From: Lepas anatifera
Lineage: Eukaryota > Arthropoda > Thecostraca > Lepadidae
DNA: 64,000 nucleotides
Assembly (NCBI GenBank): GCA_034440635.1
Contig: JAOTON010001526.1
Span: forward strand, 3,171,001-3,235,000
Reading direction: 5' to 3'
Numbering within the stretch: the first letter of the stretch is position 1; each line of letters opens with the position of its first letter. The position numbers and the translations under genes were made by a program. Under the pieces are notes generated by a model. It was not told the origin of the DNA. It saw nothing but the letters and a program-made list of their open reading frames with translations, and did no database searches. Shown here piece by piece: positions 22,819-36,500 of this stretch.

Positions 22819-24449
22819 TGCACCTTTTGGCCACATCTAGGTCCTTGGTCATTCAATCTTGTTTGAATGCGAATCATTATCGTGGAAGTGCGCCAGTTGT
22901 TTGCAAACTTCTGTAAGAAGCATGGTACCTCGGTTGCGATTGCACTTGGATGATTTTAGCTGGTGCGGGACGGATATAAAACAAATTAACAGGAATCGGT
23001 AAATTATGGTAGCACACAATCGAGTATACTAAAGTTAATGTATTATATAAAACTGACAAGACAGCGTACCGGGCGAATATGGCACACGCATGAAACATTC
23101 ACATGGATACTTCCGAATAATTGTGTATATTAATTTCTCAGTTAAGTAGAATATTTGATGCTGACGGCCCGGGCACAGTGGTTAGATTATTTTCATCACA
23201 AGTACCAGTAAATACCACTCATACTACACAGGCCACCACGCACAAATCCGACTCACTCATCTTGTTCACATGCTATTTCCGCTTCATTGTCAAATAAGGC
23301 AGGCACACTGCGGAAACTATTCAATCCTGTAGACGGCAGCTGGTAAAAGGCACCAACAATACAACAGGCATCGGGGCCCTGACCACACACACAGACCAGA
23401 GTGGAACACTGCCATCATGAATAATCCAGTGAAGTCAGAACGACCACCAAACTCGCTGCCATTGCCGGAAAGCTGCTCCCCGCGGAGCAAGTGAGAAAAT
23501 GGGACCGCAATCCAAGAGCTTCCAGGGTATGAAAGAACATAAATGAGCCACTGCCTACCTTCCAGGAGCCGGGCAATGAAGTAGGTGGATACCACTTCGG
23601 AACTTGTCAATTTCAGGACACATTTGGGCCGCCCAAGAGGATTTTCCAGCGCAGCGCCCATGGCAGCACAGTAGCTAAGGCTTGTCCCAATGAGGACCGA
23701 ACGGAAGCGCACAGGAAGCTTACAGCGGTAATACAATACTAGGCAGGCAAAACTAGGGCTGGGACACCGGAAATTTGCATAGTATACGGTTGATTCATGC
23801 GCACCACATCAACTTGCTGCGAGGAGGAAGACTAGTCTAAAAGACAAGACATTTACTCAATGGACACAGTCTCATTTCTATCGGCTGCCGATTTCCAGAA
23901 CATCCAAAACCACATCACTAAGGCTTCAGCGAAGGCTCACAGCTGGTAAATACACATGCATTCAGTAAAACGCCATTCGAAAATTCACCAGTGTTGTGTT
24001 ATCTTCAATAAGGAAGCATCTAAACACCCACATACGCCCGATTTCGTCATGTACAACTACACATGTCAATCCCTCTAGCGCCCATTGACTTCTGAAAACC
24101 TCACGGTTGACACTCCAAGGCTGCCTTCAAAAACCTTCCGCAATCCAGATCATTAAGCTCACAGTAATGAAGACTACGCAACAAAATGACGTCAAAAAAA
24201 AACTAGAAGAGAACGCAGCAGAAGGTAGTCTGCCATGCTAGCCACCACTCAGTGTCCGGTACCACACACCGCGGAACTAGTGATTATCTAGCAGCCCTGT
24301 TGACATCAGCACGGGAGCACGTCCAGTCGGCGTGCTGGCTCTGCGGCGGGGTGTGCCGTGGGACGGGGCGGCGCCGCGGGGTGGCGCTAGGTTAGTCGGC
24401 AGCGGGGCGCGTTCCATCACTCCCCGCGCCCTGAAGACAGCGCCTCAGC
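22819..24449. other. 3' flank of the integrin gene
   Basis: The 3' UTR of the minus-strand integrin gene must begin at 24449 and extend leftwards. I found no convincing polyadenylation signal. The 139-residue frame at 23317-23736 has no domain. No other gene seen. Confidence 0.45.
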
Positions 24450-24515
24450 CTACTTGCCACCGTACGCCGGGTTTTTGTATGTGGACGTGGCCTGCTTGTA
24501 GATGGGGTTCTCTCC
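24450..24515 (-). CDS. mys: Integrin beta coding exon 15: NPxY tail and stop
   Basis: Acceptor CGCAG precedes GGAGAGAACCCC. Encodes residues 810-830, [21 protein letters not shown], then TAG. NPIY is the membrane-proximal NPxY that recruits talin; NPAY is the distal kindlin-type site. This tail is close to that of insect beta-PS. Confidence 0.97.
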   Translation of the reverse strand, partial: GENPIYKQATSTYKNPAYGGK

Positions 24516-27500
24516 CTGCGGAAACAGGACAGACACTGTTAAAGAGAGGCGGCTGCACTGTAGGCTGTTCGTCGAGCAGTTCCCCACTGCGAGTGATCCC
24601 ATGTCCCTACTGTAAGACACCCTCACCACACAAGAGCCATTGGAAAGATAAAGTATCCGCCAAGTAATGCTCAAACCTATTCTGTTTCACAATTATCAAC
24701 AAAACCGCTCTGTCAAATGGAGGAACACCTTATGACTGACTGTCAGCACATATCTTATCATTTATCCTACCTGCCAAACTCAGAAAAGAAGCAAATGGAT
24801 AACGCTCTCGCAGTCTTCGTGCACGTAAAGAACACAGCATTCCTACAACTGAACATAGCACGTTCTTCTACCACAAAACTATTTTCTGTCACTAAATTCA
24901 GAAACCAAAAATCAAACCCGCTGCCCCCGGCTAAGCCCACTAGCGTGAAGCCATCGTGAGGCCACTCCACAGCACTCACCGTGTCCCACTTGGCCATTTT
25001 GCGCTCCGAGTCCCACTTGGCGTACTCGCGGCGGTCGTGGATGGTGGTGAGGAGCTTCCACAGCATCAGCACCGCCATACCCACCACCACGATAGCGGCG
25101 ATCAGCGTCAGCACAATACCTGCCCGCAGCAGAGTCGGTCAAATGTGAACAACATCAGCACAGTACCTGCCAGCAGCAGAGTCGGTCAAATGTGAGCAAC
25201 ATCAGCACAATACCTGCCCGCAGCAGAGTCGGTCAAATGTGAACAACATCAGCACAGTACCTGCCAGCAGCAGAGTCGGTCAAATGTGAACAACATCAGC
25301 ACAATACCTGCCCGCAGCAGAGCCGGTCAAATGTGAACAACATCAGCACAATACCTGCCAGCAGCAGAGTCGGTCAAATGTGAACAACATCAGCACAATA
25401 CCTGCCAGCAGCAGAGCCGGTCAAATGTGAACAACATCAGCACAATACCTGCCAGCAGCAGAGTCGGTCAAATGTGAACAACATCAGCACAATACCTGCC
25501 AGCAGCAGAGTCGGTCAAATGTGAACAACATCGGCACAGTACCTGCCAGCAGCAGAGTCGGTCAAATGTGAACAACATCAGCACAATACCTGCCCGCAGC
25601 AGAGCCGGTCAAATGTGAACAACATCAGCACAGTACCTGCCCGCAGCAGAGCCGGTCAAATGTGAACAACATCAGCACAATACCTGCCAGCAGCAGAGTC
25701 GGTCAAATGTGAGCAACATCAGCACAATACCTGCCCGCAGCAGAGTCGGTCAAATGTGAACAACATCAGCACAGTACCTGCCAGCAGCAGAGTCGGTCAA
25801 ATGTGAACAACATCAGCACAATACCTGCCAGCAGCAGAGTCGGTCAAATGTGAACAACATCAGCACAGTACCTGCCAGCAGCAGAGTCGGTCAAATGTGA
25901 ACAACATCAGCACAATACCTGCCAGCAGCAGAGTCGGTCAAATGTGAACAACATCAGCACAATACCTGCCAGCAGCAGAGTCGGTCAAATGTGAACAACA
26001 TCAGCACAATACCTGCCAGCAGCAGAGTCGGTCAAATGTGAACAACATCAGCACAATACCTGCCAGCAGCAGAGTCGGTCAAATGTGAACAACATCAGCA
26101 CAATACCTGCCAGCAGCAGAGTCGGTCAAATGTGAGCAACATCAGCACAATACCTGCCCGCAGCAGAGTCGGTCAAATGTGAACAACATCAGCACAGTAC
26201 CTGCCAGCAGCAGAGTCGGTCAAATGTGAACAACATCAGCACAATACCTGCCAGCAGCAGAGTCGGTCAAATGTGAACAACATCAGCACAATACCTGCCA
26301 GCAGCAGAGTCGGTCAAATGTGAACAACATCAGCACAATACCTGCCCGCAGCAGAGCCGGTCAAATGTGAACAACATCAGCACAATACCTGCCCGCAGCA
26401 GAGCCGGTCAAATGTGAACAACATCAGCACAATACCTGCCAGCAGCAGAGTCGGTCAAATGTGAGCAACATCAGCACAATACCTGCCCGCAGCAGAGTCG
26501 GTCAAATGTGAACAACATCAGCACAGTACCTGCCAGCAGCAGAGTCGGTCAAATGTGAACAACATCAGCACAATACCTGCCAGCAGCAGAGTCGGTCAAA
26601 TGTGAACAACATCAGCACAGTACCTGCCAGCAGCAGAGTCGGTCAAATGTGAACAACATCAGCACAATACCTGCCAGCAGCAGAGTCGGTCAAATGTGAA
26701 CAACATCAGCACAATACCTGCCCGCAGCAGAGCCGGTCAAATGTGAACAACATCAGCACAATACCTGCCCGCAGCAGAGCCGGTCAAATGTGAACAACAT
26801 CAGCACAATACCTGCCAGCAGCAGAGTCGGTCAAATGTGAACAACATCAGCACAATACCTGCCAGCAGCAGAGTCGGTCAAATGTGAACATCGGCACAGT
26901 ACCTGCCAGCAGCAGAGTCGGTCAAATGTGAACGGCACCAGCACAGTAACTGCCAGCAGCAGAGCCGGTCAAATGTGAACAACATCAGCACAATACCTGC
27001 CAGCAGCAGAGTCGGTCAAATGTGAACAACATCAGCACAATACCTGCCAGCAGCAGAGTCGGTCAAATGTGAACAACATCAGCACAATACCTGCCCGCAG
27101 CAGAGCCGGTCAAATGTGAACAACATCAGCACAATACCTGCCAGCAGCAGAGTCGGTCAAATGTGAACAACATCAGCACAGTACCTGCCAGCAGCAGAGC
27201 CGGTCAAATGTGAACAACATCAGCACAGTACCTGCCAGCAGCAGAGCCGGTCAAATGTGAACAGCGTCAGCACAATACCTGCCAGCAGCAGAGCCGGTCA
27301 AATGTGAACAGCATCAGCACAATACCTGCCAGCAGCAGAGCCGGTCAAATGTGAACAACATCGGCACAGTACCTGCCAGCAGCAGAGCCGGTCAAATGTG
27401 AACAGCGTCAGCACAATACCTGCCAGCAGCAGAGCCGGTCAAATGTGAACAGCGTCAGCACAATACCTGCCAGCAGCAGAGCCGGTCAAATGTGAACGGC

Positions 27501-30500
27501 ACCGGCACAATACCTGCCAGCAGCAGAGTCGGTCAAATGTGAACAACATCAGCACAATACCTGCCAGCAGCAGAGCCGGTCAAATGTGAACAACATCAGC
27601 ACAGTACCTGCCAGCAGCAGAGTCGGTCAAATGTGAACAACATCAGCACAATACCTGCCAGCAGCAGAGTCGGTCAAATGTGAACAACATCAGCACAGTA
27701 CCTGCCAGCAGCAGAGTCGGTCAAATGTGAACAGCATCAGCACAATACCTGCCAGCAGCAGAGTCGGTCAAATGTGAACAACATCAGCACAATACCTGCC
27801 AGCAGCAGAGCCGGTCAAATGTGAACATCGGCACAATACCTGCCAGCAGCAGAGTCGGTCAAATGTGAACAACATCAGCACAGTACCTGCCAGCAGCAGA
27901 GTCGGTCAAATGTGAACAACATCAGCACAATACCTGCCAGCAGCAGAGCCGGTCAAATGTGAACAACATCAGCACAGTACCTGCCAGCAGCAGAGTCGGT
28001 CAAATGTGAGCAACATCAGCACAATACCTGCCAGCAGCAGAGTCGGTCAAATGTGAACAACATCAGCACAATACCTGCCAGCAGCAGAGTCGGTCAAATG
28101 TGAGCAACATCAGTACAATACCTGCCAGCAGCAGAGTCGGTCAAATGTGAACAACATCAGCACAATACCTGCCAGCAGCAGAGCCGGTCAAATGTGAACA
28201 TCGGCACAATACCTGCCAGCAGCAGAGTCGGTCAAATGTGAACAGCGTCAGCACAATACCTGCCAGCAGCAGAGCCGGTCAAATGTGAACGGCACCAGCA
28301 CAATATATGACAGCGAAAACGGCACTGATCAGTTGTGAACGCTGTCAGTACAATACCGATGTGTTTTTCTTTCACAGAGGTTCTTCAGACAAAATAGTTG
28401 CTATCCTGGCTGCGGAACCCTGGGGAGGGGACCTTGCCTAAACTGAGACAAACTATACTGTTATTCAAAAGTTATGTCTCTGGGCGGGCTGGAAGCAGCA
28501 GCCTCTCTTCACAAAGTGATACCTGGACAAGGGTTTTTGCGACTCAAAAAACGCCAAAATGGCCTTTTCACGCTCCAATTTATCACGCCTATAAATCAAG
28601 TCTTATATGTAAATCCAATCTACGGTTTGTTTCTTGAAGCCCAGTATTATCTCAATTCTCAACAGTTTAAATTCACCCCGAAAAATATAGGTTTGGCGCG
28701 AAAACCCAAACACAGATCGACAACACAAGACAAGTCCATATTGAACGACGTAAAAATACTGGTGTAGAAATTACATTGAACATCCTATCGGAACCATAAA
28801 CGAGAAACAATCTTCCAGAACTAAACCTGATGAGTCTCCCCGAGAGCGCATACGATTTGAAACTGATCACAGGACATCATCAGCCCGTTTCTGTCCTCCA
28901 CCTGACACCTCACAAAGGCAGAGTGGAAGAGGAGCACACAGACCGGCACAAAGGCAGAGTGGAAGAGGAGCACACAGACCGGCACAAAGGCAGAGTGGGA
29001 AAGGAAGCACACAGACCGACACAAAGGCAGAGTGGGAGAGGAGCACACAGATCGGCACAAAGGTAGAGTGGAAGAGGAGCACACAGACCGCCACTGACCG
29101 AGAATGTTGATGGCCGGCGGGCACTTCTTGGTGTCCTGGGCACGGATCACAGGATTGTTGTCCTCGTCGTATCCGTAGACGAAGCGGTAGCGGCAGCCCT
29201 TGTCATCGCTGAAGGTACACATCCTCTCATCGGGCGACTCCACTGCAACCAGGGTGTTCAGGTGAGGGGGAGGGAGAGAAGAGGGCGCCCGGCCCACACC
29301 GCGAAGTACAGGCATGAGCCGAGAGCAAACGGCGAATTCAGATTTAAAACTGTAAATAAATGCAAATCCAACGTTCTGAAAACTACAAAGCCTACCACTC
29401 CTCATGCTTTATTTTTCTTTCAAGTCTTTACATTTAGGTTCACTGCCGGAAAATCCCTCACAAGCGCCCAAGAAGGGGACTAATTTTCGCTAGTCCCTAT
29501 TTGATGCCTCCATCCAGCCTCTCCTGCCTCTAATTCCACAGAACCCGACGCCAAGCACACGATAGCTCTCAGAGCCTGTGCCGAGACCTACCTTCGACGA
29601 CATCCGTTTTGTTGATGATGAGGTGTTTGCAGCTCTCCTCACACTCGTCCTTCAGTTCGCCTGTCTCGAAGACGACGCAGTCGACGCAGGGCCTGTACTC
29701 TGTGCACTTGCCCCGACACGTCTGCAAAGGTCAGCCGGCCGTCAGGCGGGGCTCGCGCAGACCGGGGGCGACACGACAGCGCAGCGCACAACGGTGATCG
29801 TTTCATAGAGAAACTAGTGAAATCTGGGCACCAGTCAAGCGAGGGAATCTGAAAATTGGTAGTCTTCAGGGTGTAATGATACTTAATTTTTTGGACGGAA
29901 TAGTTCATCCTGAACTCATCGAACTGCATCGCAAAATGGAATGATGATAATAATAATTTATGGCGCTTAACGACTCACCAACTGCCAGGGTCATATAGCG
30001 TTACCAACTCTTTCCCTGTTGGAAGGGTTTCTCGGAAGCCAGCTTTCTCCTTGTTCAGGGAAGCCGCCGGGCCTTGAACCCGGGCCGGCTATGTGGAATC
30101 CAGCGGTGCTGACCACTCCACTACCGCGCCCCCATCGGAAAATGAAAATATAAGCCCTGTTCCCCTGTACGTTTTGTGCACCAATCAGCGGGCCGCGTTG
30201 CGCCTACGTCACAGGATTGTAGCCTCTCCCCGGGAACTAGTTCTAGAGGTTTTACGGGCTGATGGCCTGCTGTTTTGCTGATGAAAACCGTGTGCACATG
30301 CGCCTAATATTTTAATGGTTTAAAGGTCTAGTTCCCTTTGCTTAGAACAATTAAGAGGCGATTATGGCTGATGTTACTTTTCTAGGATTTAGAGGTCCTG
30401 CTGACAAAACTGTGCTGACAGCTGAACAGGGCTATAAACAGCACAAATGCCAGCTGGTATTCATAACGCAGCATTTCTCAAAGATGGGGGATACTGCAAA

Positions 30501-33500
30501 GATGGGGACACTACACCTCCAGCATCTCCCGGCTGTGTGGGGGAAGATAGCGGCGCACCAGCGCCATGCTGTGGGCGGCTCACCGGGCAGTCCTCGCAGA
30601 AGCGTCCCGAGTACCGGCCGTCCTTGTCCTCCTTGCACTTGCAGAGTCCGCACTCGCAGACGCCGGCGCCGGAACACTGTCGCGTCTCACCTGCCGTGCG
30701 TCGGAGGACCGTCACCAGAGCATATCACGGCCAACAACATTCAATATCCAATTTCAGGGCACATAATGGCAAAGACCATTCAACATCCGATTCGGTTCAT
30801 ATCTAGCGTATCCCAGACACACCCAGGGTTTCTCCGATCCACATGCACACCGAGACAGCCAATCCAGCGCCGGACAGTATCTTAAAATACAACGAAACCA
30901 ACACAAACCTGGCACCAAATCCATATTCAGATCCACAACTAACCAAATTCATCAATCCAGTTTGATCTATGGTTTAGACAGGATCGGAAATTGATTGAGG
31001 TATCCAAAACATGATAAACTCTTCCTCCACGCCATAGAAGCCACCGATCAACATGGCTGCCCCAGGGTATTCGGCGTAGATACCAATGATAGAAGCAACA
31101 CCCGAACTTGTCAGCTGTTTACTCGCTACGATTGTATATGTTCTGTTCCCGCTCTTGCTGCCCAGCCAGCACCCATCCCCAAGTGCCTAGCCTACACCCA
31201 ACCCACAGTGTTGTATCCAGCTGCTGAGGTTGGGATGCAACTTTCCGTAAAAAAACTTTGCGAGGAAAATACGTGAGCTGGGGTCGGTTGTATTACTTAT
31301 TTATTTTGGTAAGCGAGCGTAATGGAGAGGGCCGGCAAAATGTTTGCCCAACAGTTTGACCCCTCCATTCCCTTCAGGCCCGCCCCCCGCGCAGCCGCCT
31401 CCTCCATACCGGGGGCGATGCAGGAGGCGTTGCTGGCGGGACACTGGCAGGCGTTTCCGGTCCAGTCGGGCAGGCAGACACAGGCGCCGCACACACAGGC
31501 GCCGTGGTCCGGGCCCGAGCACAGCAGCTTCTCGTGGCGGTCGCACGAGAAGTTGTCACACTCGCAGAAGTCGCCCTCCACGATCTGTCGGGGCGTCACA
31601 GGGTAAGGAGCGAGACTCGGAGCGCCGTATAACTACAGAGCATAACCAGCCGTTCCGTGACAGAACAAGGATGTGAAGTCCACTCATGAATAATTTCCGC
31701 ACCATTCTTCTGGGATTAAATGACTGCCAGTCGGTGAAATATGAAAAACAACTGGTGTGGTGACAATTGGCCAGTGTTACTGACAACCACTGTAATGGCG
31801 CGCTCTGCCATCCTACTCTTAGCTGGCGTTCAACAGCTGCAGCCACGTGGCGGAGGTGACAGGGAGCTGGCCAAAAAGAAAGGAAGGAAGGTGACAGGGA
31901 TATGGGGAGGAGAGAAAGCTACTCCTAGGTCAGGCGAGGGTCTAGCACGTTCCACGACAGCTCTCACGCTTTTGATTCGTGCTCGCTTAATAGAGCACCG
32001 GCCGGCGAACCAGACATTTGAAACTTCATGAATCAACTTCATGCAACCGGCTGGACTGAAGGAAGTGGTGGACCAAAGCGAGAAAACAGCACTCATATCT
32101 CATGCTGTGTGATAACGAGCATAGTGCTAACGCTATCATTCACACGCAGCAGGCTACACTCTGCAATCAAACATACAATGAGCCACCATAGCCAAACTCC
32201 ACATCACTGCTCAGCGGTACTGACGTCCCCCGCGCCTTCCTCACCGACAAGAAACCGGCTTTAAAGGGAATGTGGCACCTTGGTCTAATCCTGGACTTTG
32301 ACGTCAGCATATGTCGTCACACCAACAGCCATGACAACTGTAGCCTGCTGCTAAGGGTACATGTAGGGCACATTTCAGGTAGTTTTTAGTTTTTCTCTAC
32401 GTAAATTTTGAGTTTCAAGACAAATGATATATTGAGTACCGGGTTTTCCGGCATGCTTTACAACTTGGCTATCTCAGTTAAAGTCACGTTATAAAGGTGC
32501 CACATTCCTTTCAGCACCCGCGCTCACCTCCTTCTCGTTTTCGCGCTGGTAGCACTGGCACTGGCCGCAGACGCACTCGCCGCGCCCGTTGCACAGCAGG
32601 CCGGTGGAGTTCTCGGGTCGGCACTGCTCCTCCCCCACCCGGCCGTTCGGGTCACTCTGCGAGCACTCGCAGAACGCGCCGAAGTGCTGCTCGTCGCACA
32701 CGCACTTGCCGCACTTGAGGTCGCCGGCGAAGTTGCACTCGGACGCGAACTTGGCAGGCTTGTAACCCTGCGAGGGCACGGTCGGGTTAGCATGATTGTG
32801 TGGGGCGGGTCAGGGATGAATGATATTTCCAACATTTTTTGTGTATCATGACAGCAATGTAAAAACACAACACCATATTTTCTTGCTTTGTGGGACGTTA
32901 AACTTTGGTTTCTAAACTATCCCTCCATTGGGGGAGTTACTCGTTCGGATGGTGGGGTCGGGGTCTCCGTGACAAGTCCCTTGATGACTTTAGTGAGACT
33001 CCGACTCCGGCAGCCGTACTAGGAACAACTTGAACAAAATTTTAAAAAAATAACGTTAACGTAAGGTGTTTTCATACCACGTCTAATTGAATGAGTAAAA
33101 ATGTATAAGAGCAAAGTGAATAATTCGTGTTTAATTAAGTGACTGCTTTCTCGTTTCGTTTTCTTCCAGATACCCAAACAACAGCTGGTAAGCGGAACTA
33201 AGGCGTACAGTAGCCCAGGACCTCTGTGAAAGGCCGCCAGAACTCACAGGTCCGCCAGGTCGGTCGCAGTCGCACTGACACTGCATGGCCAGGTCGATGA
33301 TCAGGGACTCGTTGAGACCGGCTGGCTTGATCTCGATGATGTCGTTCCACCGCGCCGGATCGTCCGGACACTTGATCAGCTGTCGTAAAGAGCAGAGAGG
33401 TCACGCAGGAGGAAAGCGGCATCGAAACAGGGACACTTATACACAAGTCGTCAAGTATTAGTTCTAAAAAAAACACACACCCGCAGACAGGAGAAAAGAG

Positions 33501-36500
33501 GCTGCGGGCCCATGTGATGTAATGGTGCAGACTAGATAACAGTATTTGGAATACTTCCAGGTAAAGCGGCTCGTGTACCACGGATGCATCTGTCGAGCCA
33601 AGAGCTGTGGTAACCCGAATGTTAACGGCGTTTAAAATACCTCCCGGTAAAGCGGCTCGTGTACAACGGATGCATCTATCGGGTTCGACCGTCGAACGTA
33701 TTCCGAATATGCTTTTTGTTATTTGGGTTTAGGGGCGCGGCAACCAGTGCGGCCATATGGGACCCATTATGGCTATGGGACCCATATCCCGAATATACAG
33801 TCCTATTGGCAGACTTAACCAGACAGCTCGACAACTCCACGGACAGAAAGTCTGTCAAACATCTCAGCGATGTCTGACCTCGATCTTGGCAGTGAAGTCG
33901 ACCTGTTCGCCGATCTTGAGTCCGTCGCAGCGACTTGTCTCCTGCGCGTCGCCGCCGCCGCGGCAGGCAGAGTAGTACCGGATCTTGACAAACTCCGTGC
34001 TGTTGTCCTTCATCTCCACGAACGAGGTGATGGCCTGTCGGAAGCAGAAACGTCACAATTAGCGTGGTGGACCCGTTATCGGTGGAACGCAGGTTCGCGT
34101 CTCACCCAGGGCTGCTAATGAGCCTTTCCGAAGGGGTAGAGGCTAGCGCTTTCTTATACTTTAGTTTCCATGCGTCGTAAACCTTAGCCCGTAAACCCAT
34201 TGAGGCGTTCGACTGAGATACAGTGGCGGTGCCCGCTCATTCGTCAAAAATGGGGGGGTGATGAAGAGCGAAAACAAATAATCACGTGCATCAGTAATAC
34301 CACTGAAAAGCTGCTGACAAGGTGGAAATTTCGGCATTGGTTTGTTGTAACATAACTGCAGTCAAGTCTTGTTTCGCCCAAAGACAAAGACGTCCTCAGT
34401 CACAGAGTTAAACTACTTTTCTTGTCCTGATATATAAATAACTCAAACATTAGCTTGGCGAGGACACATCTCTAAAAACACGGTGAAAACGTCAAAACTA
34501 GCATGGATTAACGTGGGTTCAATCCCAACGGCAAGAAACCACCTTTCGTGTCCAATCTGACCCGGTGGAGAGGATCCTTAAACACCCACGCCAATACTCC
34601 CTGTAATTGGGCAAGTGTGCCTCTTGGGAGTGGCCCTAATAAAAATGAAAAAACAAGAAATAAATAAAACTACCCACCACTAGACCAGAATTTACGACAC
34701 AACGGGTGTCCGTCTATGCAACGAATACCATGTAACTCGGCGAACTGCACTTGTCACTTTCTTTCAGCCTGTACACCCTCTGCTAAATACAAATTCCCAT
34801 GACACCGAGCACAATTCACCACCACTCCTCAGAGCACAGCCCACATTCAGCCCCCCCCATCTAAACATGTCTTACATCGTACTGTTCCTTGACCAGCTGG
34901 ACGACGTTGGAGGAGTCGTTGGAGAGCGTGCCGGCAGAGCTGGCCTCGATGTGACGACTCAGCTCGTTGTAGGTGGCTCGCTGCTCTGACGTCACGGCGA
35001 AGATGACGTTGATGCTGTTCTGCTTCACCTGCAGAGGCGAGCGGAGGGGGTGCGTAGGGTGAAGGTGGATGCCGGCACAGCCTGATCAGGAGTGTGCCCA
35101 TGGCTTTGCGATAAATCACCAAGTTACGAATACCGAAAAAGCCGGGTTCCTCGGGAGAAAAAGTGAGAAAATAACTCCAGGCAAGCACTCTCTCTCTCTC
35201 TCTCTCACCTTCTGGTTGATCTGGGAGACGCTGGGGTAGTCCAGCATGTCAGAGTGCGTGTACTGGCCTCGACTGTTCAGGTGACACTCCCCGTCGTTGG
35301 GTTTGACGACACCGCCCAGCTGTCAACACCAAGGCGCAGGTCATATGTGGTACCGGCCCTGCGGTTCTACATCACCCAGATGAACCGTGATGAGCATACA
35401 ACGCAAGCGCGATGACTCAGCCAAACAGTGACATTTTATTTCTCGTCAGTCAAACATTTTCAAACATCGCATAAGATAACACGACATTCACGCTAAAGAA
35501 AAAAAAACGCGTACGATTTTACACCATACAAAACCAATCCGTTCCGCCAAAGTAGTGATCGCTCACCAGACGAGCCTCCAGGCTGTACTGCCCGGCTGGG
35601 GAGGGGCAGCGCCTCACCTTGCCGTCGCCGGCGTAGTGGAAGCCTGCATCGGTGGAGAACACCAGCAGGCGGCGGGCGTTGGAGCGCCAGGCTATCTCGT
35701 CCTTGCACACGATGGCCTGCATGATGGCGTCGAAGCCGCCCTCGGGCGCATCCAGGTTACCCGACACAGTGGCCTCGCGCACCTCTTTCTGGTGGGTTCC
35801 CGACAGGGCGGGTCAGCGGCAACCGAGCGATGCGATCAGGGGTGGTCATAGTCGGAAACACGGACGGGGGAGGGGGCAAGAAGGCACAAATAGATAGGCT
35901 TCGAGAAATAAGGATAGTAGAAGAGAAACGAATCCAAGTCTTACCTCTCCCGCTTCGGGATGCGCGCCTCGGCGTGGCTCACCGCCGTGACGAAGTACAC
36001 GGCTCGCACCGGGATTCTCAACGGTTCAAAGCCTTCCCATTGGTCAACGATATACTAATCGTTATACCTGGGATCTGACCCAGTGTAAAATTCAAAATCA
36101 AGTATAATTACACAATACATTACCATTAGGCCATTTCATTTTTCAATTTTATTTTTATTTTTGTCAGGTTTCGCGACTTTTCCCGTTCTATGGTCCAAGT
36201 GGAGTCGATCGGTGCCATTTTTTTTCGAAATCGGACAATATTTGGGTCTGCCTCATGGGACCTGAAGATATCGAGTTTTCGTCAAAAATGGCTATAGTAG
36301 GAAACAATACGGCTAACGCTGTAGTGATCATGATAATTCCAAACATGTTTTTTGTTAAAGCCTGCTATTGCAAAATGTTCATACAGTCATGCTGGAGGTC
36401 ATAGAATGTCGTAAACCAAGGGAGCAAGGTCTCTGTAAGCTATGGTATAAAGGGCAATTCTCGTTTATGAGGCCTCGACCAGCGGATTCTTGAGCTCACT

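Noticed and set aside
23317..23736. 139-residue minus-strand ORF downstream of the integrin stop
   Set aside because: No domain, within the expected 3' UTR or flank.
25120..28311. CRISPR-like array
   Set aside because: The units are direct tandem copies with no unique spacers, in a eukaryotic intron.
28821..29405. 194-residue minus-strand ORF as a separate gene
   Set aside because: It is integrin exon 13 plus adjoining intron and the 36-bp minisatellite read through; kept only as a finding about intron retention.
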